Positions 8,640 to 16,862 of a stretch of 64,000 nucleotides of DNA are shown in pieces. The stretch is from JAQWQB01 sp047636995 (GTDB lineage: Bacteria > Bacteroidota > Bacteroidia > Flavobacteriales_D > Sanyastnellaceae). The position numbers were made by a program, and so were the translations under genes. The stretch spans positions 1 to 64,000 of the forward strand of contig JBLIGQ010000007.1 of assembly GCA_047636995.1 (NCBI GenBank). The letters run 5' to 3'. Every line of letters starts with the position of its first letter. Within the stretch, counting starts at the first letter, position 1. Under the pieces are notes generated by a model. The model had not been told where the DNA came from and did not search any database. It saw only the letters and a list, made by a program, of their open reading frames with translations.

Positions 8640-9002
8640 ATGAATCAATTGACAAGGGCAGAAGAGGAAGTGATGCAAGTGCTTTGGGAGCTTGAAAAAG
8701 GCTTTGTAAAGGAAGTTCTTGAGCAATTTCCAGAGCCAAAACCGGCTTACAATACGCTGAGTACCATTATCCGAATTCTTGAGACCAAAGGGTTTATTGG
8801 TCATGAAGCAATGGGGAGGTCGCATTGTTACCATCCATTAATATCTAGAGAATCCTATCGTAAAGCTAGTTTGGCAAGGTTGGCTGAATCCTATTTCGAT
8901 GGAAGTTTTGAACAGCTTGCATCTTGTTGGATGGAAGAAAAAGGGATAACTGTAAAAGACTTAGAAGCAATCAAACTCATTCTTCAACAAAAGAAAAAGT
9001 AG
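8640..9002 (+). CDS. BlaI/MecI/CopY-family transcriptional repressor, 120 aa
   Basis: The N-terminal 75 residues are a winged helix with family hallmarks: LTRAEEEVMQVLWELEKGFVKEV, then PAYNTLSTIIRILETKGFI. The C-terminal helical part is the dimerisation domain, which in BlaI is inactivated by a partner protease. It directly precedes the M56 BlaR1-like gene with no gap. The operator just upstream points to autorepression. Whether the system controls a beta-lactamase or something else cannot be seen, since no beta-lactamase gene is nearby. Confidence 0.92.
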   Translation: MNQLTRAEEEVMQVLWELEKGFVKEVLEQFPEPKPAYNTLSTIIRILETKGFIGHEAMGRSHCYHPLISRESYRKASLARLAESYFDGSFEQLASCWMEEKGITVKDLEAIKLILQQKKK

Positions 9003-10169
9003 ATGACGAATGCAGTGTTATATCAGTTGTTTTTATCGGTGTGGATTGTGATGATGTATGCGCTTCATCGCAATGCGAAGCCAGGTGCATCATCTCGCTG
9101 GCTTTGGCTTGCTGGCCCTATTGTTTCAGCTTTGCCATTTTTGATTCCATCAGGAACTATTCTCATAAATCAATCATTCACGCTGCCTGATGTGGTCGCA
9201 AATGTTACTCAAGTGGCAGGAGACCGGGTCATAGATTGGGTGCTCCTGATCTATGGTTTAGGAACTGTCTTGGCGTGCTGTGTCATTTCATATCGGATGG
9301 CGCTGGTGTTTCAAATGAGAAGGCAATCCAAATTGATTCATGATAAGGGTAATGCCTGGTTAGAGCTACCCGAAGACAAGGCGAAGTATGGCGCGTTTTC
9401 CTTTTTTAATTGGATTTTTCTTCCGGGGAATATAGATGCTGAATTGCGAGATTGTATGCACTTGCACGAAAAGGTGCATGTAAGTAAAATGCACAGTTTA
9501 GACGTTTTGTATGTCCAGATAATAAAAGTGGTTTTCTGGTTCAATCCAATCATCTTACTTATGCAAGCAGGTTTAAAAGACTGCCATGAGTACGAGGCAG
9601 ATTTTGAAACTTCGTCCCAAGTGGGAGCAGGAAGATATGCCAATGCACTAGTGAGTTCATCATTCGGCCTAAAGGCCATTATGCCGATCGTTCATCCTTT
9701 CGGCTCCGTTCGAAACATCAAAACAAGAATAAATATGTTACACAGTTCAAAATCACCACGATTCACCTGGCTATGGATGGTGGCGTTAAGCGCTGCATTC
9801 ATCTCTTTTCAAGCCTGTTCGAAATCTGCTGATTCCAAAAAAGGATCCAGTGATACAGAAAGTATGGTGACTGAAAGGAATGCAGAATTCCCAGGAGGAG
9901 TAAATGCAATGGTTGCTTTCGTAGCAGACAACATGAATTATCCGGAAGAGGCTAAGGAGAGCGGAATTGAAGGGAAAACTTACGTTGAATTCATCATTTC
10001 TGATGATGGAACAGCTGGGAACGCCACAATAAAAAAATCTTTGAGCCCAGAACTGGACGCAGCAGCATTGGCCATTATTGATAAAATGCCGAAATGGACG
10101 CCTGCCATGAAAGACGGGAAGGCAGTTTCAGTTGAGATGGTACTTCCGGTAGCATTCGTTTTGGAGTAA
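9003..10169 (+). CDS. BlaR1-like M56 membrane metallopeptidase fused to a TonB C-terminal domain, 388 aa
   Basis: Three helices lie at about 3-22, 33-55 and 79-104. A cytoplasmic M56 domain follows, with zinc motif HEKVH (His155, Glu156, His159) and the downstream HEYEADFE. A fourth helix at about 252-270 leads to the periplasm. There, instead of the penicillin-binding sensor of BlaR1, a TonB_C-like domain fills about 295-388 (FPGGVNAMVAFVADNMNYPE, then GKTYVEFIISDDG and the final WTPAMKDGKAVS strand). It should sense an envelope cue and cleave the upstream repressor. The start codon abuts the upstream stop, giving a two-gene operon. Confidence 0.9.
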   Translation: MTNAVLYQLFLSVWIVMMYALHRNAKPGASSRWLWLAGPIVSALPFLIPSGTILINQSFTLPDVVANVTQVAGDRVIDWVLLIYGLGTVLACCVISYRMALVFQMRRQSKLIHDKGNAWLELPEDKAKYGAFSFFNWIFLPGNIDAELRDCMHLHEKVHVSKMHSLDVLYVQIIKVVFWFNPIILLMQAGLKDCHEYEADFETSSQVGAGRYANALVSSSFGLKAIMPIVHPFGSVRNIKTRINMLHSSKSPRFTWLWMVALSAAFISFQACSKSADSKKGSSDTESMVTERNAEFPGGVNAMVAFVADNMNYPEEAKESGIEGKTYVEFIISDDGTAGNATIKKSLSPELDAAALAIIDKMPKWTPAMKDGKAVSVEMVLPVAFVLE

Positions 10170-10195
10170 AGACTCACTTGACATTTGTAATCAGG

Positions 10196-10224
10196 AGCCT
10201 CTGCATTTGCAGGGGCTTTTTTTT
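10196..10224 (+). terminator. Rho-independent terminator of the blaI-blaR-like operon
   Basis: AGCCTCTGCA (10196-10205) pairs with TGCAGGGGCT (10208-10217), with one G-T pair, followed by eight T. Confidence 0.85.
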
Positions 10225-10819
10225 GATGTTGTTCCTTAGGTTGAGGGGGCAAAATGATTTTCTGAATTCACAAGTTCTTCTAATGGAGCAGCGGGTTGCT
10301 ATAAGTATTTTAAGGCAGCTTCTTCTCAGGTTATTTCCTTAAATAGGTTCACGGTTTTGAAAGCAAGATAAAGCAGGCTGAAAAAAAGCTGAGCCAATTG
10401 AAAGCCAATGAGCATTTTTGATAGGTGATACAGGTGTTTGAAATGCTAATTTGATCCTTCTCTGAATGCAGAGGCAGCTCTACCTTTTAATTTTAGGTTG
10501 TCAACGACAAACTTCTTCGCTACGACTACAAAGTTGTTGTCGGGGGTGTTAAATTGGTTCGGAACTTTGCATAGGGAAGGGGCTTGAAATAATCCTTAAG
10601 CATTCGCTGAAGAATGAAGATTAAATAATAAACCAAAACGTTCAATGCTATCTGCTGATTGTTATGAATTCTCCCCCAAGCCTCAGAACTCAAGTTTCAG
10701 GACTCAAAATACCCAACTTAAACCACCAGTTTCAAACAGGGGATTCCAATCCTTTTCAAACCTTTCTTTGGTGCTGCTGTTAGGTTGTAGTATTTTCACC
10801 GCGCTTTGAAAAGAAACCT
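10225..10819. other. Gene-free stretch of about 600 bases, possibly holding decayed minus-strand coding sequence
   Basis: No intact gene is visible. On the minus strand two overlapping frames read like protein. One covers about 10670 to 10529 and includes LQRMLKDYFKPLPYAKFRTN. The other covers about 10596 to 10258 and includes NNFVVVAKKFVVDNLKLKGR and MLIGFQLAQLFFSLLYLAF; it is broken by stops at 10446, 10326 and 10299. Together they could be a frameshifted, stop-ridden remnant, perhaps of a transposase, but I do not recognise the family. The last 80 bases before 10820 probably hold the next gene's promoter, with no good consensus match. Confidence 0.35.
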
Positions 10820-12613
10820 ATGAAGAAATTGATACTCTTTGCTGCTGTTCTGATAGCAGCAACATCTACAACAGCCCAGCAGAATTCTGATGTTATTCCA
10901 CATTTCCTCACGCAACAAGAGGTAGATGATGCGATTCGTAAGGGGTTTGATGAACCGCGTCCTGTAAGAGGGATCGAAACTCCTCCCGATTTTGAAAACC
11001 TTCGGACCATGGCTGAATGGGAAGAAATTCAAGCACTTGTGATTGGCTGGGAGGGATACAATTCTATTCTGAAAGGAATCACCGCAGCTGCAAGGCTAGA
11101 ATGTGAAGTGATTATTTTGTCAGAAAACCCGAGCCAAACAGAAAGTTATCTCACTGGAAGCAACGGTGGGCCTGCGTTAGACGATTTGACAAATGTGACC
11201 ATTATTGAGGCCGATCTTAATACCATTTGGGCACGTGATTATTCAGCTACAACGGTATATGCGAATGAAGTTGAAGATGTGTTGCTGGTTGATTGGATAT
11301 ACAACCGTCCGCGTCCAGATGATGATGCTTCTCCAGCAGTAGTTGCTGAGTATCTCGGTATTCCTTTGCATTGTACAACTTCAGAGCCTTATGATTTAAT
11401 GGGAACGGGCGGAAATTGGATGTCTGATGGTTTTGGAACAGGGTTTTCTTCAGAACTCATATCAGAAGAGAATGAAGGAGGGAACACATGGTGGGGAACA
11501 CAGTATCCTGATCATTCTTTGGAAGCAATTGAAAACATCATGTATGAATTTATGGGCATTGAAACCTATGTGACAATGGATAACCTTCCTTATGACGGGA
11601 TTCACCACATTGACATGCATATGAAATTGCTTGATGAAGAGACCATTTTAATGGCCGAATACCCAGACGGCGTTGCTGACGGACCGCAAATTGAAGCCAA
11701 CTTAGAATATGTTCTAAGTAATTACACTTCGAAATGGGGAACTCCTTTCAAAGTGATTCGCATTCCTTCGCCTCCCCAAATAAACGGTAATTTTCCTGAT
11801 CAAAATGGATGGTACTTAACCTACACAAATTCACTTTTCGTCAATAAAACCTTACTTGTACCAACGTATTATACCGAATATGACACTACAGCTCTTCGTA
11901 TTTATGAAGAAGCCCTTCCCGGATATACTATTGTAGGGATTGATTGTGACTCTTCACCGAACAACATTATCTCTTTATCTGGTGCATTGCACTGCATCAC
12001 CCATGAAGTTGGAGCTGATGATCCTTTGTTGATTTCGCACCAGGCACTTTCTGACACTGAAGATACTGAGAATCCTTATACTGTGGACGCATACATGAAC
12101 CACCGTTTGGGTGTTGTAAATGCGAATATGTACTGGAAAACTGATCTTGGATCTGATTACAACCTGGTAGCCATGACTGATGTCGGAGGCAATACTTGGA
12201 CCGCTGACATTCCGGCACAAGCTGCCAATACGAGGGTGTACTACTACGTTGAGGGATTTGCGGCAGATGGGAAGGTTCAAACAAGACCAATGCCAGCTCC
12301 TGAAGGTTATTGGTCTTTCAGGGTTGGGGCCTTCGTCTCTGTAGGAGAAATTGAACTGGGCACATTTCAGCCTGCATTTCCAAATCCGGCGGGAGCAATT
12401 ACTTGTGTCCCTCTAAATTTGAATGGGTCAACAAGCGGTTCACTCCGTCTTATTGATGTGACTGGAAGAGAAGTGGAAGTTATCAAAGAAGGTTTATTCC
12501 CTCAAGGAGAATCAAAATACTTCTTCGATGCATCGCGGTTTGAGCCAGGAATGTATTTGCTTTCTTTTGAAGCCAATGGAGCGCGCTTAGCACAACGCAT
12601 TGTCATCAAGTAG
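10820..12613 (+). CDS. Secreted peptidylarginine/agmatine deiminase-family enzyme with T9SS tail, 597 aa
   Basis: A signal peptide (MKKLILFAAVLIAATSTTAQ) precedes a PAD_porph/agmatine-deiminase catalytic domain at about 60-400. The expected residues are present: Asp140 in TIWARDYS, the GTGGNWMSDG segment, HxD at His263/Asp265 in IHHIDMHMK, Asn342 in SLFVNKTLL and nucleophile Cys392 in SGALHCITHEV. The family hydrolyses guanidino groups, making citrulline or N-carbamoylputrescine plus ammonia. Residues about 405-500 look like an Ig-like domain. The end (about 510-597) is a T9SS type-A tail (FQPAFPNPA, then RLIDVTGREV and PGMYLLSFEA). The layout parallels the P. gingivalis secreted deiminase. 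Export and protein substrates are inferred; arginine versus agmatine preference cannot be told. Confidence 0.87.
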   Translation: MKKLILFAAVLIAATSTTAQQNSDVIPHFLTQQEVDDAIRKGFDEPRPVRGIETPPDFENLRTMAEWEEIQALVIGWEGYNSILKGITAAARLECEVIILSENPSQTESYLTGSNGGPALDDLTNVTIIEADLNTIWARDYSATTVYANEVEDVLLVDWIYNRPRPDDDASPAVVAEYLGIPLHCTTSEPYDLMGTGGNWMSDGFGTGFSSELISEENEGGNTWWGTQYPDHSLEAIENIMYEFMGIETYVTMDNLPYDGIHHIDMHMKLLDEETILMAEYPDGVADGPQIEANLEYVLSNYTSKWGTPFKVIRIPSPPQINGNFPDQNGWYLTYTNSLFVNKTLLVPTYYTEYDTTALRIYEEALPGYTIVGIDCDSSPNNIISLSGALHCITHEVGADDPLLISHQALSDTEDTENPYTVDAYMNHRLGVVNANMYWKTDLGSDYNLVAMTDVGGNTWTADIPAQAANTRVYYYVEGFAADGKVQTRPMPAPEGYWSFRVGAFVSVGEIELGTFQPAFPNPAGAITCVPLNLNGSTSGSLRLIDVTGREVEVIKEGLFPQGESKYFFDASRFEPGMYLLSFEANGARLAQRIVIK

Positions 12614-12686
12614 GACCCATTCCTTTTGATTCTAGATAGACCCAATATGCTCGTTCCATATCCTAGGGTCGAATAAACGCCCTTAA

Positions 12687-12716
12687 AAAAGGCAATGTTT
12701 TCGGGTGTTGCCTTTT
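12687..12716 (+). terminator. Terminator hairpin downstream of the deiminase gene
   Basis: AAAAGGCAA (12687-12695) pairs with TTGCCTTTT (12708-12716) across a 12-base loop. The T-tract is short. Confidence 0.6.
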
Positions 12717-12730
12717 GGTGTGAAATGTGA

Positions 12731-13353
12731 AATCTCCTTGTGCCAAATCTGAGCTTTGAAGAGGTGTCATCGTCTTTCTTCGGCATTATGATACAAGGAG
12801 ATTTCGCACAAACACTAGAGCGTTGGAACAACCTATCACAAGCCTCGCCAAGTGTGTATGCCATAGATATAGATCCAACGTCCTATAATTTTCTACCTAT
12901 GAGTGTGTATGTCTGTCCCATTGGAATTAGGGGAAGTCAAACTCCGCACACGGGAGTGACCATGGAGTCTTATACAGATTGAATGGGGGCATATCTTTCG
13001 GTAGATGCGCCGTCTTCTTTTGATAACGGACCTTTGGATTTAACCTTACAGGTCGAAGCAGATGGTTTCCTTAAAAACGAACTGACTGGGTGTTGGTCCT
13101 AGGTACAATTTATGCCTCTGAAGCATACAACTTTATCACAATTGGTGATTTTTACGATGACGAATCAACAGAAATGTCATCGAACCCTCTTACTTCAGGC
13201 GTGATTGGCACCTATGACGCGTATTACTTTACATCAACGGCGCGATCTCCTAGAGTAGAGTTGAATTTAGTAGGGTTTGCTCAAGGTGTTTACCCTGTGG
13301 CGCTTCAATCAGGTAATGACTGTTTTACGCAAAAGGTGATTAAGCAAGATTGA
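12731..13353 (+). pseudogene. Broken gene for a T9SS-exported Bacteroidota surface protein
   Basis: Three pieces in two frames can be joined. Piece one (12731-12982) begins NLLVPNLSFEEVSSS without a start codon or signal peptide and stops at TGA 12980-12982. Piece two continues in the same frame from 12983 (MGAYLSVDAPSSFDNGPLDL) to about 13078. A frameshift then leads to piece three (about 13079-13353): RTDWVLVLGTIYASEAYNFI, TIGDFYDDEST and, after an apparent internal deletion, a T9SS-like end (AQGVYPVALQSGNDCFTQKV). This order (NPSFE start, GAYLS, TxWxxVxGxYxA, TIGxFYDD) is familiar from large gliding/OmpA-associated surface proteins of Bacteroidota. Missing start, stop and frameshift make it a pseudogene. 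Confidence 0.72.
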
Positions 13354-13383
13354 TTGTTTTTATTTCATGTTTTTGACAGCTCA

Positions 13384-14103
13384 TCAATTTCTCCCACCCA
13401 ACAATCTTAGCAGGAAGAGGAATAAGTTAATAAAGTTTAAGTACAAGCTTGTAGCTCCCATAATGGCAAGCTTTCTAGAATGTTGGCTGCCAAGTCCTAC
13501 CTGCATTCCAATTTTCCTTATGCGTTGCGTATCGTAAGCAATGAGTCCAGTAAAAATGAGAACTCCAATGATGCTGATCACATAGTCCATCATCGCTGAA
13601 TTGAGGAATAAATTAACTATCATAGCGATAATAATACCAATCAAACCCATCATCATAAGAGAGCCGAATTTGGTCAAATCAGTTTTGGTTGTGTATCCAA
13701 CTGCTGCCATGACGGCAAAGGTGGCTGATGTAATCCCAAATGTGGTGTACAAAGAAGCGCTAGAGTAGATCAAGAAGATGTAACTCAGACTGGCACCCAT
13801 GCAAATAGCAAAAAGCAGAAAGACTGCCGAAAGTGCGGCGGCTGACAATTTTTCCATCCCGAAATTCATCACTAAAATGAAGGCAAGAGGAGAAAGCATT
13901 ACAACCCAACCTAGAATCGTTCTACTCCCTGTTTCGAAATCAATCAGATAGTTGATTGCATTGCTATTCGCAACGTAAAATGCGGTTGCGGCTGACACGG
14001 CCAAAGCTGCAAACATCCACGAAAAAACGTGCGCAGTAAAAGTTCTTGCTAAAACACTAGACCCTTTAATGTCTGTTGCATCTAGAATTGATTTTTCTTC
14101 CAT
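13384..14103 (-). CDS. Bax inhibitor-1/YccA family membrane protein, 239 aa
   Basis: Seven predicted helices follow a short polar N-terminus (MEEKSILDATDIKGSSVLAR). The family segments are present: FSWMFAALAVSAATAFYV in helix one, TKTDLTKFGSLMMMGLIG, and GLIAYDTQRIRKIG with the conserved Asp near the last helices, then LYLNFINLFLFLLRLLGG. BI-1 proteins are inner-membrane channels or stress proteins; in bacteria the role is often linked to quality control or calcium leak. Length is normal. The gene is monocistronic and convergent with the broken surface-protein gene. Confidence 0.92.
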   Translation of the reverse strand: MEEKSILDATDIKGSSVLARTFTAHVFSWMFAALAVSAATAFYVANSNAINYLIDFETGSRTILGWVVMLSPLAFILVMNFGMEKLSAAALSAVFLLFAICMGASLSYIFLIYSSASLYTTFGITSATFAVMAAVGYTTKTDLTKFGSLMMMGLIGIIIAMIVNLFLNSAMMDYVISIIGVLIFTGLIAYDTQRIRKIGMQVGLGSQHSRKLAIMGATSLYLNFINLFLFLLRLLGGRN

Positions 14104-14154
14104 TTTTGAATTGTTCTTAACACCAATAAAGATACAAAGGCGGGGTTAGTTAAC

Positions 14155-14751
14155 TCAATTTCCCTTGATCAATTGCATAAACTCCTTGCGGGTTTTATCA
14201 TTGTTTAAGAACTCACCCGTAAAGGCAGAGGTAGTGGTCACAGAATGCTGCTTTTCAACCCCGCGCATTTGCATGCACAAGTGCCGTGCCTCAATAACAA
14301 CTGCCACACCAGCAGCCTCTAGCGTGTCTTGAATGCAATCACGAATCTGGTCGGTCAAACGCTCCTGCACTTGAAGTCTGCGTGAAAAAGCATCTACCAC
14401 CCGTGGAAGTTTGCTCAATCCTACAATACGCCCATTCGGGATGTATGCAATGTGAGCCTTACCGAAAAAGGGTAACATGTGATGTTCACACAAACTGAAC
14501 AATTCAATGTCCTTAACAATCACCATCTGATTGTAGTCTTCATCGAACATAGCTCCTCGAAGAATCTCAGAAGGATCAACATCGTAGCCATGTGTCAAGA
14601 ATGACATCGCTTTTGCAGCGCGTTCAGGTGTTTTTAATAGCCCTTGTCTCTCAGGGTCTTCTCCCAATGAAGTGAGTAACTCTTTGTAAAGCTTTGCATT
14701 TTGCTCTACCGTTGCTTCATCGTATTTCTCTATGCGTTCGTATCCAGCCAT
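14155..14751 (-). CDS. folE: GTP cyclohydrolase I, 198 aa
   Basis: It converts GTP to 7,8-dihydroneopterin triphosphate, the entry to folate and to queuosine precursors. The zinc ligands are visible: Cys88 and His91 in FSLCEHHMLPF and the second Cys in EARHLCMQMRGV. The signature SKLPRVVDAFSRRLQVQERL is intact. The start is set at 14751 because a strong GGAGGAG lies 6-12 bases upstream inside the end of the queD-like gene, one base before whose stop this ATG begins; longer reading is possible but unlikely. Adjacent to queD, it forms a coupled pterin operon. Confidence 0.95.
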   Translation of the reverse strand: MAGYERIEKYDEATVEQNAKLYKELLTSLGEDPERQGLLKTPERAAKAMSFLTHGYDVDPSEILRGAMFDEDYNQMVIVKDIELFSLCEHHMLPFFGKAHIAYIPNGRIVGLSKLPRVVDAFSRRLQVQERLTDQIRDCIQDTLEAAGVAVVIEARHLCMQMRGVEKQHSVTTTSAFTGEFLNNDKTRKEFMQLIKGN

Positions 14752-14752
14752 G

Positions 14753-15175
14753 TTATTCTCCTCCGTAGTAGTCGGCGTAATTGTTTTCAGTTTCATATAA
14801 GCGTAAATGGTGCAATTCGCAGCCATTCTCACTTACTTTTTCTTCTAGTTCCTCCCAAATAGCAATGATTAACACCTCGGTAGAAGTCATCTTTCCAGCC
14901 ATAAAAGGAACATCTAAATTTAGATTCTTGTGGTCAAGCTTTTCAGTTACATGCTCTTTAATAATGTCACGTAAATCTTTCAAGTCCATGCAGTAACCCG
15001 TATCTGAGGCAGGAACTCCTTTTATTGTTACGTGCAATTCATAGTTGTGTCCATGCCAATTCGGATTCGCGCATTTACCAAAAGTAGCCATGTTTTTTTC
15101 AGCATCCCATGCATCATTCCACAACTTGTGTGCAGCATTGAATCGTTCACGGCGCGTTACATATACGGTTTTCAT
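14753..15175 (-). CDS. queD: 6-carboxytetrahydropterin synthase / 6-pyruvoyltetrahydropterin synthase family, 140 aa
   Basis: The T-fold enzyme uses the dihydroneopterin triphosphate made by FolE. Zinc ligands are His16 (RFNAAHKL) and His41/His43 (WHGHNYEL), with catalytic Cys35 in KCANPNWHGH; the acidic/His segment KLDHKNLNL and the final LRLYETENNYADY are also typical. The start at 15175 gives the usual length and has AAGGAAAAG upstream; an ATG 45 bases earlier is in frame. In bacteria the pair with folE usually serves 7-deazaguanine (queuosine) synthesis, which is inference here since queC and queE are not in the window. Confidence 0.88.
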   Translation of the reverse strand: MKTVYVTRRERFNAAHKLWNDAWDAEKNMATFGKCANPNWHGHNYELHVTIKGVPASDTGYCMDLKDLRDIIKEHVTEKLDHKNLNLDVPFMAGKMTSTEVLIIAIWEELEEKVSENGCELHHLRLYETENNYADYYGGE

Positions 15176-15226
15176 AATTTTGCTTTTCCTTTTTTTCAAC
15201 GCACCCATCGGTTCGTTCATTTAGAA

Positions 15227-15234
15227 TACATTTG
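15227..15234 (+). promoter_or_regulatory. -7 box TACATTTG for the heptose epimerase gene
   Basis: A perfect TAnnTTTG box 31 bases before the ATG at 15266; no clear -33 TTG at the expected distance. It lies in the intergenic stretch divergent to queD. Confidence 0.45.
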
Positions 15235-15265
15235 TAGTCGAATTTGTTCTCTTAAAAGAATAATT

Positions 15266-16234
15266 ATGATTGTTGTTACAGGAGCCGCAGGCTTCATTGC
15301 CAGCTGCCTCGTTGCAAAGTTAAACGAAGAAGGGTATTTTGACCTTGTTCTGGTAGATGATTTCTCTAGAGCTGATCGAAAAGCCAATTATGAAGGTAAG
15401 CGATTTTCTCAAATTATTGATAGGGAGAATTTTATTCCCTGGCTTCGCGAAAATGAAAATCAAGTTCAGTTTGTGTTTCACCTCGGTGCAAGAACAGATA
15501 CCACTGAGTTTGACAGGGAAATATTTAATAAACTCAACCTGGACTATTCTAAAGAGGTTTGGAATACCTGCGTTGAATTCGGTTTGCCATTAGTTTATGC
15601 CTCTTCTGCAGCAACATACGGCGAAGGAGAGTTTGGATACGATGACAATCATGAAATCATTGAGAAATTGGCGCCGCTTAATCCTTACGGTGAATCAAAA
15701 AATGATTTTGATAAATGGGCAATCAAGCAAGACCGCCAACCTTATTTCTGGGCGGGGTTGAAGTTCTTTAATGTCTACGGACCAAACGAATTTCATAAGG
15801 GGAGAATGGCGAGTGTTGTATTTCATTCCTTTAATCAGATTCAAAAAACGGATGCGATGAAGCTTTTTCGTTCGCACCGTGAGGACTATAAAAACGGACA
15901 CCAACAGCGTGATTTTGTTTATGTGAAAGATGTTGTTAATGTTTGCATGTTCCATATGTTAAGCAGAAAGCACAGTGGGCTGTACAACCTTGGGACTGGA
16001 AAAGCACGTACATTCTTAGACCTTGTTAAAGCGACTTTCTCTGCACTGGGGAAACCGGAAGCTATTTCATTTGTAGATACTCCAGCTGATATTCGGGACA
16101 AGTACCAATATTTCACAGAGGCCAACATGTCAAAACTCATTAAAGCAGGCTATGATAAGCCGTTTACTGAGCTTGAGGATGGCGTCAATGATTACGTCCA
16201 GAATTATTTATTGAATGGACCGAAGTATTATTAA
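15266..16234 (+). CDS. hldD: ADP-L-glycero-D-manno-heptose 6-epimerase, 322 aa
   Basis: An extended short-chain dehydrogenase fold. The Rossmann motif VTGAAGFIASCLVAKL opens the protein at residue 4. The heptose-epimerase segments follow: VLVDDFSRADRKANYEGKRF, the Ser/Tyr/Lys active site (ASSAATYGEG and YGESKNDFDKW), FFNVYGPNEFHKGRMASVVF and QQRDFVYVKDV. It makes the L,D-heptose donor for the LPS inner core. ATG 15266 is chosen because the fold starts directly there and a promoter box lies just upstream. It stands alone, converging on the small membrane-protein gene seven bases away. Confidence 0.93.
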   Translation: MIVVTGAAGFIASCLVAKLNEEGYFDLVLVDDFSRADRKANYEGKRFSQIIDRENFIPWLRENENQVQFVFHLGARTDTTEFDREIFNKLNLDYSKEVWNTCVEFGLPLVYASSAATYGEGEFGYDDNHEIIEKLAPLNPYGESKNDFDKWAIKQDRQPYFWAGLKFFNVYGPNEFHKGRMASVVFHSFNQIQKTDAMKLFRSHREDYKNGHQQRDFVYVKDVVNVCMFHMLSRKHSGLYNLGTGKARTFLDLVKATFSALGKPEAISFVDTPADIRDKYQYFTEANMSKLIKAGYDKPFTELEDGVNDYVQNYLLNGPKYY

Positions 16235-16241
16235 TCAACTT

Positions 16242-16502
16242 CTATTCTTCTTTGGGTTCGATGTCATCTAATATTTCAGAGTCCTCGGGATGCTGCGCCT
16301 GCGCCTTGAAATAGGTGAAGACCAAATAGATCATTGAGATCACAAATGGGGAAGCCCCAACGCCAAGTTTTGTAGTATACGCATTGATGGGGTCAAGAAT
16401 GTTTGACGCTTTGTGGAACTCAGTGTAAAAGGTGTACGCGAATACCAAGAGAACTAATAAATTAGAGAACAAGAGGAAGCGCAAAATAGGGCTAGACCTC
16501 AT
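16242..16502 (-). CDS. Small membrane protein of unknown function, 86 aa
   Basis: Two predicted helices (about 8-26 and 49-66) are joined by a polar loop and followed by a strongly acidic tail (HPEDSEILDDIEPKEE). The ATG overlaps the end of the MerR-like regulator gene by four bases, so it is translated from the same mRNA. No family is recognised. Coupling to the regulator and the M23 peptidase gene suggests an envelope role, which is not shown. Confidence 0.65.
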   Translation of the reverse strand: MRSSPILRFLLFSNLLVLLVFAYTFYTEFHKASNILDPINAYTTKLGVGASPFVISMIYLVFTYFKAQAQHPEDSEILDDIEPKEE

Positions 16503-16834
16503 AACTGTTCTTTCAAATCAATCAAGAACTGCTTAATGTTTTCCAATTTATCAATGACTTCCGCTTCTTGTGCTGCTTGGTCTGGGTTGTCTTTCAGCTG
16601 TTGCTTTGCCCCATCCAGTGTGAATCCGCGTTTTTTCACTAAATGGTGAATTGTGCGAATTGTTTTTAAATCTTTCTGTGTGAAGAGGCGGTTGCCTTTT
16701 TTATTCTTCTTAGGCTGAATGGCATCAAACTCTTTTTCCCAAAAGCGAATGAGAGAGGTGTTGACATCGAACACGTCAGCAACTTCTGAAATTGAGAAGT
16801 ATTGTTTTTCTATTTCCTTTTCCTTGTAAGGCAT
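16499..16834 (-). CDS. MerR-family transcriptional regulator, 111 aa
   Basis: Residues about 13-80 form a MerR winged helix: YFSISEVADVFDVNTSLIRF, then RLFTQKDLKTIRTIHHLVKK. A dimerising coiled coil follows, with no room for a ligand-binding domain, so the signal it reads is unclear. Start 16834 was taken because a -7-like TACCTTTA lies seven to eight bases upstream (16842-16849) and a longer reading would run back into the M23 gene. Short MerR proteins of this type are common next to M23 peptidase genes in Bacteroidota, from memory. Confidence 0.87.
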   Translation of the reverse strand: MPYKEKEIEKQYFSISEVADVFDVNTSLIRFWEKEFDAIQPKKNKKGNRLFTQKDLKTIRTIHHLVKKRGFTLDGAKQQLKDNPDQAAQEAEVIDKLENIKQFLIDLKEQL

Positions 16835-16862
16835 GGTTTTATAAAGGTACGAAGGAATGTGA

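Noticed and set aside
12984..13078. An independent small gene starting MGAYLSVDAP
   Set aside because: It is the middle part of the broken surface-protein gene, in frame with the piece before it, and has no ribosome-binding site.
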